Shown here piece by piece: positions 25,201 to 34,341 of a stretch of DNA of 60,757 bases. The notes under the pieces were generated by a model, which ran no database searches, was not told the DNA's origin, and worked only from the letters and a program-made list of their open reading frames with translations. This stretch comes from an uncultured Lachnospiraceae bacterium (lineage in GTDB: Bacteria > Bacillota > Clostridia > Lachnospirales > Lachnospiraceae), in assembly GCA_910583835.1 (NCBI GenBank), contig CAJTYM010000024.1, positions 1 to 60,757 on the forward strand, in the 5' to 3' direction. The stretch's first letter is position 1. Every line of letters begins with the position of its first letter. The position numbers and the translations under genes are program-made.

Positions 25201-28200
25201 CCGAAAAGCACAGTTTCCCTGTATGATAATAACGTAATGGTGGGAACGGCTGTTGCCAATGCAGCTGGCTCCTGGTCGCTCCGTTTCAGCCTGGTCAATC
25301 CGGGCAGTTATTCCAAGCACCATCTTTATGCAGAAATGACGTCTGCCTATGGGACAAAATACCGTACGGCAGTGCATGTGATGACGTACGATAAGAATTA
25401 CTGCGACTTGAAACAGATTACCATGACGCATGGCGGAAGTTCCGTGGTTTTTCGATATCAGGATGTGCGTGCAGAATCCTTGGCATATTCGTATGACCCT
25501 TTGCAGCCATTCACTTTTCAGATTGAATTTACGGGTGATAATGTATCAAATGTACAGGCAGTCGTTCAGACGAGTGGCGGTGAGCAGGTTAAGGTTCCCT
25601 GTACCTATGATGCAGATGGACATTGTTATACGGCAGTTTATTCTGGCACAGCCGTAGCAGGCGTGGCGGCGGAATATGACCAGCCCACTACTGCAAGTTC
25701 CTATGTATTTATGGGAAAATGCGGTTCTGCAGATGGAAAAGACTATACTTATGCCCCTGTCAAAAAGGGGAGCGTATATAAAGAGGCTGCAGAAAATATG
25801 GCGTATGGCATTGTCGATGCATATCCGAAGAAAGCCGGAAAAGGACGTGTGACGATGTTTTTGGATGGGCGGCTGTTTGAACCTGGCATGACGGTATCCC
25901 TCCGTAATGGAGATGTGGAATATCAGGCGCAGGAAGTTTATTGGGCAAACCACCAGACGGTCTATGCAGAGTTTGACCTGAGCAATGCCCCTGATGGGAG
26001 TTACAGCCTTACAGCTGAGTGCCGGGGAAAAAGCGATACATTAAAAAGCTGCCTAACGGTGAATTCTTCCTTGGAGGAGGGAAGGGCAAATATCAATATC
26101 AATCTTGCACAGTCTGTCAAAAAAGGTGTGGACCATAAGGGGTCTGTTACCATAAAAAACAGCGGATATACAGACATATATGCGCCGGTCTTAAAACTGC
26201 AAGGAGAAAACTTAGAGTTTAAATTATGCGAGGAGGAGGAGTATGCCAGCGAGGGAACAGTGTTTGCCCGCAACTGGGAAGGACTTGCGGGCGTGATTGC
26301 CCCTGGCGAGACAGCGAGCATTGATTTCATATACAGAAGCGGCAAGGAAGGGGAATTTACGCTTAAGTTGGATGACTACAGCAGCAAAGAAGGGGATGTT
26401 TATGGGGCGCTGTCCTTGGACCAATCATCAGGCACGTCTGATATCCTGACATCCAATATGCTTTCCCTGGTGGGGAACTCATACCAGGAATATACAGAGA
26501 GCATGGCGCGGATGGCAAGTGCAGTCGGATTATCTTACAATGATTTGATTACGCCCAAATTGCTGGAAAGCATGTATGAGAAAAATGCCAGAGGCATCTT
26601 GGGCGGAAGCGACAGTATCTCATGTGTGGATTTGATGTCTTCGGAGATTTGTGTAAACCGTACATTTTCCAACAGCCTGCACATGAAGCAGCAGAGCGGG
26701 TATTTTGGGATTGGCTGGGGGAGCAGTTTTGAGATGACGGCGGAACATATCAGGGAGGATAAGCAGGAATGCATTGTGCTGTCTGAATACGATGCACTGG
26801 CGATTTTTCCCAAGGATCCCCAAAGTGGTAAATTTATCAATATGTTTAACGGTGAAGATACTGCGAAGCTGCGCGCGGACGGAGCCATTGAAATTCAGCA
26901 AAAAAATGGTATTACACGGATATTCGACAGTGATGGGCTCTTGCAGTCTGTTTCTGACATATATGGGAATACGGTTCGCTATGAATATGAGGGCGGCCTT
27001 GTCTCGCGTATTTCATCTTCAAATGGAGATTCCGTAGAATTTACCTGCAGCAATGGAAGGATTTCTTCAGCTGTTTCCACAGTGACTGGGGACCGGGCAG
27101 ATTATAAATATGATGGGGATTATCTGTCTTCCGTTACGACTAAGAATGGGAAGACGGAATACCATTACGACAAATCCTCCATTGGTGGGAAGAGAGGTAC
27201 GCTGACGGGAATCGTCTATCCTGATGGCAGCAGCGCCGCCTATTATTATGATGAACTGGGAAGGCTGTCAGAAGTTTCGGATAACATGGGGACGGTCAGG
27301 TATACATATAAGCTGAATGAGATTGCTGCTGAGGATGAGGCAGGGAATACCGTTCGGGAATCCTATGACATTATGGGAAATGTCCTGTGGAGCATGGATG
27401 CCTATGGTGACGTCAGCTATTATCAATACGATGGATTCAGTTATCTGACAAAGGAATCATTTGGATTGTTCCATGGCGCTAAGTATGGCTACGATAAAAA
27501 AGGCCAGATGACTTCTGTCCGCATGGCGGGCGGGGCAGCTGCCAGATACACCTATGATTCCCATGGGGGCATTGAGGGCATCATCGATCCCCTTTCCAAT
27601 ATAACCCGGTATAAGGAAGATGAGAATGGCAGATTAAGCAGCATTGTCTACACGAATGGCAGCCGGGAGACGTATACATACGATGCAAAAGGAAATATTG
27701 CCACCGCGACAGATGGCAATGGGGTTACGGTTTCTTACCGTTACGACCAAAAGGGGAATTTAATCTGTGCGGATTTCAGCACGGGAAATAAGATTGAATA
27801 TACATATGATGACAGGAATCAGCTGACTGCCATTTGTGAAGATGGCGAAGTGACGGCGATTGAATATGATGGGAAAGGGAATATTGTAAAAATCACATAT
27901 CCCAATGGGAAGTCAGTTTCTTATGGCTATGACAATCTGAACAGAAAGATTTCTGTTACGGACAATGAGGGAAATGTGACACATTACAGTTACGATGAAA
28001 ACGGAAATCTGCAAAAAGTTTCTAACGGTTCAGAGGAAGCAATCAGCTATATCTATAATCAGGACGGTACGTTGGCAAAACAGCAGAATGCCAATGGCTC
28101 TTATACGACTTATAGCTATGAGAAAGGAATGCTGTCGGAAATCTGCAATTATAGCGCAGGTGGGGATGTCTGCTCCCATTTTTCCTATGCCTACGATGAA

Positions 28201-31200
28201 TCAGGACTGATCAGTTCCATGGAGACCGCGGAGGGTACATGGAATTATGAATATAACCTGGAAGGCGCGCTGGTTAAGGCAGTCTCGCCCGATGGTGTGG
28301 TGACGGACTATACATATGACCGTGCAGGAAACCGTAATAGCGTTACGGCAAATGGCAAGAAAACAGATTATTCCGTGAATAATATGAACCAATACCTCAC
28401 GGCAGGGGATGCGAGAAGAACGTATGATGCTTCCGGCAATCTGCTGACAGAGACCTCGGAGGATGGCGTAACCGCTTATGAGTGGGATTACCGGGGACGG
28501 CTGGCGAAAGTCACGACAGCGGATGGGCATGTCTATGAGTATGAATACGATATTTTTGGCGGGCGCAGCAAGGTCACGGCAGATGGCGTTTCTACGGAAT
28601 ATCTGAACGATCCCACTGGCAGCGGATATGCATTGGCGGCGTACCGGGGAGGGGAAGTCACCCATTATCTGATTGCCGGCAGAGTTGCCGCTATGGACAT
28701 GGGAACTGGTATGTATTTCTATCATGCAAACCACCTTGGGTCTGTCACGGAAGTGACAGACCCGGCGGGGGCAGTTGCCAACCGTTATACCTATGACCAG
28801 GAAGGAAATGTCCTGTCCCAGGATGAAACAGTGTGGAATCCATATACTTATGTGGGAGTTTATGGGCTTATGGATGACGGCAACGGATTGCGGTATGACC
28901 GCGCCCGCTATGTTTCCGTGAAAAGCGGCAGTTTTATCAGCATGGACCCGACAGTGCAGGGCTATGACCTCAACATGTACCGCTATGTGGGGAATAATGC
29001 TGTAAATTATGTGGATGTCAGCGGAGAATCTTTTGGGGAGTTTTGGGATAAGATTGTTCAGTGGTTAGAAGAAGCATGTGAAAGGGAAACACAGAAACAA
29101 ATTGAGCAAGAAACGGATAGGCTTTCAGAACTGTATGAGGAAGATGAAAAATCACGGAGAATTCAGAATAAAGCCAAGGACAGTACGGCGCCTAAGGCCA
29201 AGAGTGCGGAGACATTAAAGAATAGCCCTAAGCTGAATGTGGCGAAAGAGGAGACAAACATTTTCATACAGAGAGAGAAAGTGAAAAACTGGAAGACTCT
29301 GGGGCCTGCAAAGAAAAGGGTATGTGAGCGGCAGCTGGAACAGGCATTGCAGCAGATTAGTAAAAAGGCGGGCGGACAGGTCGCCAAGCAGATAGGGAAA
29401 AAGGCTGTCATATCGGCAGGAGGCATGCTTGCGGAAGAAGCGGTAGCAGCAATTTCAGGAACTGCAGCGGCAGGAGGAGTGGCAGCAGGCGGCGGAGCAG
29501 CGGCAGGAGGAGTGGCGGCAGCAGGCGGCGGAGCAGCGGCAGGAGGAGCAGCGGCAGGAGGAGCAGCGGCAGGAGGAGCAGCGGCAGGAGGAGCGGCGGC
29601 AGCAGGCGGTGCAGTGATAGCGCCCGCAGTGATAGCCGTAGTAGCTGTGGTTGCGGTTGTTGCCATCGTTGGGATTGGCATATGGTATTATAATACCCAC
29701 AAGGGCAAATTCCAGCCGCCCGGACCAGCGCTCATCGTTGATGGGCAGAAGTCGAAAGTCACAAGCATGTCGGTTGCCTATCCGATGGTCTATAAAATTG
29801 ACCCTTCGGGATATGTCTATGAGGGCGTTGCCTCTAACCGCCTAGAGGGCGTCAAGGCAGTTATCTACTATGAGGATTATCCAAAGGATGAATTTGGGCA
29901 GCCCATGGAAGAGGCCGGGCTGCAGCCCGTAGAATGGACAGAAGCCGGGGATTACGATGAGAGAAACCCGCAGTTTACGGATGCCGGCGGGGAATATGGC
30001 TGGGATGTCCCGCCAGGGCGCTGGAAGGTAAAGTACACCAAAGAGGGTTACGAAGAGTATTGGACGGATTGGATGGAAGTTCCGCCGGAGTATACGGATG
30101 TCAATATCAACCTGAAGAACCTTGCCGCTCCCATCGTGGAGACGATAAATGTCTATAATGACCGGGTGCAGGTGATTTTCAGCCAATATATGGACATACC
30201 AAGTGTGGGCAGCCAGGCGATTGCTGTCCAGATGGATGGAAAAAATATAGAGGGAACGGTTCAGCCGGTAGAAGCGGAATATGATTATGGAGAAACCAAC
30301 CAATATGCCAGGATTTTTGAATTCTGCACGAAGGAGCCTCTGTCAGGAGAAGCAACGGTTACGGTTGGAGGAGCGTTAAGTTATAGCGGCGTGGAAATGG
30401 AAAGCGTGGAAAAGACAGCGCCCGTATCCGTAAGGCCGGAAGCGGTAGAGGTATCGCTGGCAGAAAATATGGAGTGTGGCAGTGCGGCAGAGATGTGTAT
30501 CGATGTTGTGCCGGGGGAAGCCGGCAGCAATCGTACGGCTGAGGTTATAGCGAAGACCCCGGCAATTGCGGATGTAAGCCAGCATAAAGTCATCTTAGAT
30601 GAAAATGGCCATGCGCAATTGTCCGTAGCTGCCAAGATGCCAGGAAAAGCAGTGTTTGAAACAAGGGTAAAAGGCACGGCTTTGCGCTGCGCCAGTGAGA
30701 TTACGGTATCAGTTCCTGAGAGAGAACCCGAACTGGCTGATTTAGCGGATTGTCAGGCGGTATTGGAATATGATACGGCTGTCTATACCGGAAAAGAAAT
30801 GAAGCCTGACGTGAAAGTTATGGATAATGGAAAGCAGTTGGAAGCTGGCACAGATTATACATTGGTTTACAGCAATAATGTAAATGCGGGAACAGCGTCT
30901 GTGACGGTTACCGGCATCGGGAACTATACCGGTCAGCTGGACAGGAATTTCACAATCGCGAAAGCCCCCAATGAAATCAGGATGTCCCAAAGCAGCTACT
31001 CTTTTGAGGCTTCGGCTGTCAGGGAGCAGGCATTTGCCTTGAAAGTATCGGCCGGAGGGCAGATAAGGTACAGTTCTGATAATCCGTGCGTAAATGCGGA
31101 CCGCAGCGGGAATGTGTTGATTGCCAGGAATTTTGCAGGCACGGCTATCATCACGATTACGGCGGGCGATAATAATTACCAGACAGCGTCAGCAAAGGTA

Positions 31201-31761
31201 ACTGTGAAAGTGGGGCAGATTAATAATCAGATATCTGTTTCTAACCTGACCAGGACTGCTTCAAAAAAACTGCAGAAATTTACCTTAAAAGTAAAACATC
31301 AGGGAAGCGGGGGAATTTCATACAAGAGCAATAACAAGTATGTAACTGTTGACCGCAACGGCAAGGTAACCATTGCAAAGAATTTTGTCGGCAGGGCAGT
31401 TGTGACAATAGAGATAAAAGCCTCCGGCATATACAAAGATGCAGTAAAAAATATTACCATAACGGTAAATCCTGCAAAGACCAAAATTGTCAGGCTTAAA
31501 AGCCCATCCAGCAGGAAAATGACTGTGAAATGGAAAAAGAATGCCTCCGTCTCAGGGTATCAGATTCAGTATGCTGCCAATAAAAAGTTTAAGAAAGCCA
31601 TAACCAGGAAAGTTGCCAAAAAAACAAAAACGGAGGTATCTATTCCCAAATTAAAACCAAGGAAAAAGTATTATGTCCGGGTGAGGACATACAAAAAGGT
31701 ATCGGGGAAAATTTATTATTCGGCATGGTCTCCGGTGAAAGGCGTAACCATAAGACGGTGA
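22228..31761 (+). CDS. Giant exported BspA-LRR / RHS-repeat / Ig-like fusion protein
   Basis: A 3177-aa secreted protein. In order: signal peptide (about 1-30); BspA-type leucine-rich repeats (about 100-430, units such as AFSGCSALTEIALPEGLESI); a carboxypeptidase-regulatory-like domain (about 560-630, NGVVLDEAGNPIPGAVI); long beta-rich Ig-like region (to about 1400); RHS/YD repeats (about 1480-2200, many YDxxGN units); an RHS-core-like end (NGLRYDRARYVS, MYRYVGNNAVNYVD; about 2215-2265); a Gly/Ala-rich stretch (about 2410-2460); a hydrophobic segment VIAVVAVVAVVAIVGIGIW; then another carboxypeptidase-like domain, YTG/NNVNAGT-type and BIG2-like repeats, and a C-terminal FN3 domain. No LPXTG. 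RBS AAGGAGG. Likely an adhesin or polymorphic surface protein; no toxin tip was recognised after the RHS core. Its 3' end overlaps the convergent MATE gene by 46 bp. Confidence 0.88.
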   Translation: MKIRSKIKFVSYVLVVCMVADLIPVRLYAQEGQVLESHESGLEAEKQMPAAENNSIEPQADNSIEPQADTSSVYVEDLKIWFEPDSGTVTDADEDIAALNLPAAISGAAVKNIGANAFSGCSALTEIALPEGLESIGDSAFAECTSLVSVIVPDSVKDMGKLVFQRCAALTEVVLSEGLSAIPNEAFSGCSALRAAAVPQGVENIGWYAFSGCTALEEIMLPESIIKIDDGAFQDCISLASVSIPDSVKQMGYIHDPYDTGNSGSYFYCGVFAGCKGLTEISFGNGITSIGSNAFNGCSSLERIHLPNSLQEVGSDVFAGCTSLTQAELSNQLAAISYRMFSGCTALKKIEIPDGITHINFMAFSGCSELASVVIPDSVVSIGEGYEFVGMDYILGMCGGVFENCPKLSYVTIPESVTEIPVESVSGSNRVTHTLNFDDTTVVRVKEGSEAEKYVLEKELNFIYYFDEKSLTLNLYDPERRLITDGYAVSWFEHDSDVPIADGRMLSVFDSQNQYDYEITLSESLLWEYENPARQQTEMKRSGEQYITEYALTPRERIPVNGVVLDEAGNPIPGAVIIFEQLFEGKYKNSLTLTADSSGSYTSSLPDVPTTASCYADGYFQLKDIDVTFEGTACNIGEIRLHKLPDSRIRLSMVKVCAAKEQGRGKTEAVSSCGGINFSLYNQTTGKEITSFEAQYPFLYIEDSEIHEGDSIRIQATDLSGNLSPANAVVDYSNAAAAELSFLEHGSFQLAADKNAIGIVFDENGEFKAKYTGRRNLASGPLETGTYSLAVVQNTPLLSGLPDMDMLDRLGLKENVDYLLFSIAVKDGIITDLGEVRIPDFDGSAFSYTIPDVTGCDVKKAEIAVGSPLSVRVSYKIDDKYSAESEKVILDLPEGLSVIPGSLTVDGEKKNYRQDGASVAIDTNRKEAVVRFYVSASDAGDYNLNAYLNFRSGGQELMQPIGVAGFTATELMLGAASDTGCKSVVVSGSVLPKSTVSLYDNNVMVGTAVANAAGSWSLRFSLVNPGSYSKHHLYAEMTSAYGTKYRTAVHVMTYDKNYCDLKQITMTHGGSSVVFRYQDVRAESLAYSYDPLQPFTFQIEFTGDNVSNVQAVVQTSGGEQVKVPCTYDADGHCYTAVYSGTAVAGVAAEYDQPTTASSYVFMGKCGSADGKDYTYAPVKKGSVYKEAAENMAYGIVDAYPKKAGKGRVTMFLDGRLFEPGMTVSLRNGDVEYQAQEVYWANHQTVYAEFDLSNAPDGSYSLTAECRGKSDTLKSCLTVNSSLEEGRANININLAQSVKKGVDHKGSVTIKNSGYTDIYAPVLKLQGENLEFKLCEEEEYASEGTVFARNWEGLAGVIAPGETASIDFIYRSGKEGEFTLKLDDYSSKEGDVYGALSLDQSSGTSDILTSNMLSLVGNSYQEYTESMARMASAVGLSYNDLITPKLLESMYEKNARGILGGSDSISCVDLMSSEICVNRTFSNSLHMKQQSGYFGIGWGSSFEMTAEHIREDKQECIVLSEYDALAIFPKDPQSGKFINMFNGEDTAKLRADGAIEIQQKNGITRIFDSDGLLQSVSDIYGNTVRYEYEGGLVSRISSSNGDSVEFTCSNGRISSAVSTVTGDRADYKYDGDYLSSVTTKNGKTEYHYDKSSIGGKRGTLTGIVYPDGSSAAYYYDELGRLSEVSDNMGTVRYTYKLNEIAAEDEAGNTVRESYDIMGNVLWSMDAYGDVSYYQYDGFSYLTKESFGLFHGAKYGYDKKGQMTSVRMAGGAAARYTYDSHGGIEGIIDPLSNITRYKEDENGRLSSIVYTNGSRETYTYDAKGNIATATDGNGVTVSYRYDQKGNLICADFSTGNKIEYTYDDRNQLTAICEDGEVTAIEYDGKGNIVKITYPNGKSVSYGYDNLNRKISVTDNEGNVTHYSYDENGNLQKVSNGSEEAISYIYNQDGTLAKQQNANGSYTTYSYEKGMLSEICNYSAGGDVCSHFSYAYDESGLISSMETAEGTWNYEYNLEGALVKAVSPDGVVTDYTYDRAGNRNSVTANGKKTDYSVNNMNQYLTAGDARRTYDASGNLLTETSEDGVTAYEWDYRGRLAKVTTADGHVYEYEYDIFGGRSKVTADGVSTEYLNDPTGSGYALAAYRGGEVTHYLIAGRVAAMDMGTGMYFYHANHLGSVTEVTDPAGAVANRYTYDQEGNVLSQDETVWNPYTYVGVYGLMDDGNGLRYDRARYVSVKSGSFISMDPTVQGYDLNMYRYVGNNAVNYVDVSGESFGEFWDKIVQWLEEACERETQKQIEQETDRLSELYEEDEKSRRIQNKAKDSTAPKAKSAETLKNSPKLNVAKEETNIFIQREKVKNWKTLGPAKKRVCERQLEQALQQISKKAGGQVAKQIGKKAVISAGGMLAEEAVAAISGTAAAGGVAAGGGAAAGGVAAAGGGAAAGGAAAGGAAAGGAAAGGAAAAGGAVIAPAVIAVVAVVAVVAIVGIGIWYYNTHKGKFQPPGPALIVDGQKSKVTSMSVAYPMVYKIDPSGYVYEGVASNRLEGVKAVIYYEDYPKDEFGQPMEEAGLQPVEWTEAGDYDERNPQFTDAGGEYGWDVPPGRWKVKYTKEGYEEYWTDWMEVPPEYTDVNINLKNLAAPIVETINVYNDRVQVIFSQYMDIPSVGSQAIAVQMDGKNIEGTVQPVEAEYDYGETNQYARIFEFCTKEPLSGEATVTVGGALSYSGVEMESVEKTAPVSVRPEAVEVSLAENMECGSAAEMCIDVVPGEAGSNRTAEVIAKTPAIADVSQHKVILDENGHAQLSVAAKMPGKAVFETRVKGTALRCASEITVSVPEREPELADLADCQAVLEYDTAVYTGKEMKPDVKVMDNGKQLEAGTDYTLVYSNNVNAGTASVTVTGIGNYTGQLDRNFTIAKAPNEIRMSQSSYSFEASAVREQAFALKVSAGGQIRYSSDNPCVNADRSGNVLIARNFAGTAIITITAGDNNYQTASAKVTVKVGQINNQISVSNLTRTASKKLQKFTLKVKHQGSGGISYKSNNKYVTVDRNGKVTIAKNFVGRAVVTIEIKASGIYKDAVKNITITVNPAKTKIVRLKSPSSRKMTVKWKKNASVSGYQIQYAANKKFKKAITRKVAKKTKTEVSIPKLKPRKKYYVRVRTYKKVSGKIYYSAWSPVKGVTIRR
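22387..22434 (+). repeat. Exact 24-nt tandem repeat (two copies)
   Basis: AATTCTATTGAACCGCAGGC plus AGAT, repeated exactly at 22387-22410 and 22411-22434. Encodes NSIEPQAD twice just after the signal peptide. Confidence 0.95.
29461..29610 (+). repeat. GC-rich VNTR coding for a Gly/Ala linker
   Basis: 15-nt units of the type GCAGCGGCAGGAGGA, at least four in perfect tandem around 29532-29592, flanked by diverged ones. They encode (GGAAA)n directly before the internal membrane segment. In-frame slippage would change linker length without breaking the gene. Confidence 0.92.
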
Positions 31762-33062
31762 TAGAACCATACCGAAACGCCCATGCCGATCGTCCAGCCA
31801 ATGGGCCAGGAACACCAAATGCCGATAGCAGAAGCGGTCCAGGCGGAAAGCACAAACGACAAGGCCACGCGCAGGATAAGGTCGGTAAAGGTGGCAGCCA
31901 TAAATTCCCGCATGGCTCCCTCACCGCGGAGGATGCCGTCTGCCACCAGCTTGGCGGAGACTACAAAATAAAACGGCGACAGTATCCACAAGAACTGCCG
32001 GCCGGTCATCAGCGCGGTGGCAGAACTCTGTTCCATAAACAGCAGCAGCAGATATTTGCCAAACACGAGATACAAAAGGCAGAACGGAACGCACAGGCCC
32101 CAAACCAGCTTCAGCCCGGCACCAAATCCTTCCTTAATCCTGCCATATTTATTTGCTCCAAGATTCTGGGCAGTATAATTGGAAATGCCGTTGCCAATCG
32201 TGGTAAAAGAAGTGATTACCAGGTTATTTAACTTGACAGCCGCGGAATAGCCGGCGGCAACGCTCACGCCGAAACTGTTGATGCAGCCCTGGATCATCAT
32301 ATTGCCCACGGATATGAAGGATTGCTGCAGGATGCTGGGAATGGCAATTACGGCTATCTTTTTCAGCAGCTTCCAGGAAAAGAGTTGCGTATCTTTCCCG
32401 CTGTTTATTCTGGACAGGCGCCTTAAGATAAGCACAAGCGAACACAGGCAGCTAACGCCCTGACAGAGGAAGGTTGCCCAGGCAACGCCGGCAATGCCCA
32501 TAGAAAATGCGTTGACAAAGAGGATGTCAGCCAGTACATTGGCAGTGGACGATACCGCAAGGAACAAAAAAGGCGTTTTGGAGTCACCCAGCGCAGAGAA
32601 AATGCCCGTGGCTATATTGTAAAAGAACAAAAAGGGAAGCCCCCAGATATAGATATTCAGGTACAGGGAGGAATCAGCCATGATTTCTTCCTGTGTCTTC
32701 ATTAATTGGAGCAGCGTGCTGCAGGACAGCAGGCCGACAGCCATCAGTACCAGGCATAAAATGCCGCTGGCAATTAAAGACGTGTAGACAGAAGTCTTCA
32801 TGGCAGCGTAGTCTTTTGCACCGAACAGCTGCGATACGATAACCGAACAGCCGATGTTGCAGCCAAAAGCAAAGGCGATAAAGATAAGCGTGATATTGTA
32901 GCTGTTGCCCACTGCCGCCAGGGCATTTTCCCCGATAAACCTGCCGGCAACCAGCGAATCGGCGATATTATAGAGCTGCTGGAAAACGATGCTGCCGAAC
33001 ATCGGCATACAGAACGCCCATAATATTTTTCCGGGATTTCCCACAGTCAGATCTTTATTCAT
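31716..33062 (-). CDS. MATE family multidrug/cation antiporter
   Basis: A 448-aa membrane protein with about twelve helices in two related halves. The N-terminus NKDLTVGNPGKILWAFCMP and following FQQLYNIADSLVAGRFIG are typical of the DinF/NorM-like MATE group that is abundant in clostridia, as are SDSKTP-like loop GDSKTPFLFLAVSS and QNLGANKYGRIKEGF. Exports cationic drugs or metabolites using an ion gradient. ATG 33062 follows AAAGGA at some distance. Divergent from a LysR gene, the usual arrangement for LysR control. The last 15 codons overlap, on the other strand, the end of the giant surface protein gene. Confidence 0.93.
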   Translation of the reverse strand: MNKDLTVGNPGKILWAFCMPMFGSIVFQQLYNIADSLVAGRFIGENALAAVGNSYNITLIFIAFAFGCNIGCSVIVSQLFGAKDYAAMKTSVYTSLIASGILCLVLMAVGLLSCSTLLQLMKTQEEIMADSSLYLNIYIWGLPFLFFYNIATGIFSALGDSKTPFLFLAVSSTANVLADILFVNAFSMGIAGVAWATFLCQGVSCLCSLVLILRRLSRINSGKDTQLFSWKLLKKIAVIAIPSILQQSFISVGNMMIQGCINSFGVSVAAGYSAAVKLNNLVITSFTTIGNGISNYTAQNLGANKYGRIKEGFGAGLKLVWGLCVPFCLLYLVFGKYLLLLFMEQSSATALMTGRQFLWILSPFYFVVSAKLVADGILRGEGAMREFMAATFTDLILRVALSFVLSAWTASAIGIWCSWPIGWTIGMGVSVWFYHRLMVTPFTGDHAE

Positions 33063-33165
33063 AATCAATCAATCCTTTCCTTTACATCTCACTGGAATTA
33101 CATTATACTATCCTCAGAACAATATGAAAAATATATATTTAATATAAGGGAAATATAAAAAATAT

Positions 33166-34053
33166 ATGGATATCAATTTTGAATACTATAAAATCTTTTA
33201 CTATGTGGCAAAGTACAGGAATATTACCAAAGCTGCTGCGGCGTTAGGAAGCAGCCAGCCGAATGTAACGCGCATCATGAAGCTGTTGGAGAAGCAGTTA
33301 AACTGCCGGCTGTTCATTCGGGAAGCCCGGGGGATTACGCTGACAGAGGAAGGGCAGCGGCTCTATTCCCATGCGGAGATTGCCTATCACCATCTGCTGA
33401 ACGCACAGGAAGAAATCAGCAGACAGGATGCGCGGCTGGGCGGAACGGTGGAAATCGGGGCGACGGAAACGGCAATCCATCTGTTCCTGCTGGAAAAATT
33501 GCGCGGCTTTAAGGTGGAATATCCCGCAATCGCAATCAAAATCCATAACCAGACAACGCCGGAAATCATCCGGCATCTCATCAGCGGCAAGCTGGACTTT
33601 GCAGTGATTACCATGCCCTATGAAACGCCCAAGGGCATGGTCTGTGAAAAAGTGCTGGACTATGAAGAAATACTGGTTGGAGGCCTGCAGTTTGAAGACC
33701 TCGGCGAAAAGCCCTTGGAGCTGAAAGATATGAAGCAATATCCGTGGGTCGGCATGGGCAGTGCCAGCGCAACCTATCACCTGTACAAAGATTTCTTTAT
33801 TGCCCACAAGATAGACTTAGAGCCGGATATGCAGGTTGAGACGTCCGGGCTCATGCTGCCGCTGATTGAGAGCAATCTCGGTATCGGTTTTGTGCCACAA
33901 GAACTGGCGTTGCCGCTGTTAGAAGAAAAGCGGCTGGTGCAAATCCAGCTCAAGTGCGAGACTCCCAAACGGTCCATACAGATTGCCTTGGATAAAGGGA
34001 GGGGCAGAAGCTTCGCAGCAGATACCTTTTATAAATACTTGAAGAAAGTATAG
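33166..34053 (+). CDS. LysR family transcriptional regulator
   Basis: A 295-aa LysR protein. N-terminal winged HTH at 1-65: YYVAKYRNITKAAAALGSSQ and PNVTRIMKLLEKQLNCRLF, then the linker helix. The effector domain (about 90-295) contains GTVEIGATETA and GLMLPLIESNLGIGFVPQEL. It starts 103 nt from the divergent MATE gene. The AT-rich intergenic region between them would hold its operator, so it probably controls MATE expression in response to an unknown ligand. The RBS is poor (GGAAATATAAAAAAT), which fits low expression. Confidence 0.92.
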   Translation: MDINFEYYKIFYYVAKYRNITKAAAALGSSQPNVTRIMKLLEKQLNCRLFIREARGITLTEEGQRLYSHAEIAYHHLLNAQEEISRQDARLGGTVEIGATETAIHLFLLEKLRGFKVEYPAIAIKIHNQTTPEIIRHLISGKLDFAVITMPYETPKGMVCEKVLDYEEILVGGLQFEDLGEKPLELKDMKQYPWVGMGSASATYHLYKDFFIAHKIDLEPDMQVETSGLMLPLIESNLGIGFVPQELALPLLEEKRLVQIQLKCETPKRSIQIALDKGRGRSFAADTFYKYLKKV

Positions 34054-34093
34054 TATGGAACGTTATGTTCCTGACATAGTTATGCCACAGTAG

Positions 34094-34138
34094 AACAAAC
34101 CACAGGACATCTGAAAAAGAGTTCTGTGGTTTGTTTTG
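34094..34138 (+). terminator. Intrinsic terminator after the LysR gene
   Basis: ACAAACCACAG pairs with CTGTGGTTTGT and continues into TTTGTG. Confidence 0.8.
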
Positions 34139-34256
34139 TGCATAATACACAAAGAGGTAAAATTAATTTGTGAAAAAACTAATATAGGTTTATTATTTTT
34201 GTGTGAGTTATACATAAATTACATGCATAACCCATGTATCAGGTGTGCATTTTGCC

Positions 34257-34341
34257 TATAATGTGCACCTGTCAGGAAATTGCGTAAAGCAGTTTCCTCT
34301 TTCCATAAGGGGGACTCGCTTGCGGGTCCCCATCCTTTTTT
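34257..34341 (+). promoter_or_regulatory. Candidate structured leader/attenuator upstream of the Ig-LamG gene
   Basis: The 385-nt gap before the Ig-LamG gene holds, after the LysR terminator: a TATAAT (34257-34262) inside an imperfect inverted repeat CAGGTG...CACCTG; a 10-bp hairpin AGGAAATTGC/GCAGTTTCCT (34274-34298); and a strong 10-bp hairpin (34310-34331, GGGGACTCGC/GCGGGTCCCC) followed by T6 (34336-34341). This last looks like a terminator lying about 100 nt before the start codon, so the leader may be an attenuator or a small RNA. A 9-nt complement (TTCCATAAG 34301, CTTATGGAA 34393) adds pairing potential. Confidence 0.5.

Noticed and set aside
29455..29700. Cys/Arg/Ser-rich minus-strand frame opposite the Gly/Ala repeat
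   Set aside because: It is the antisense reading of a GC-rich tandem repeat within a well-supported gene.
22228..31761. Polymorphic toxin with a C-terminal toxin domain after the RHS core
   Set aside because: The sequence after the RHS core is a linker, a membrane segment and adhesion-type domains; no toxin motif and no immunity gene downstream (the next gene is a MATE transporter on the other strand).
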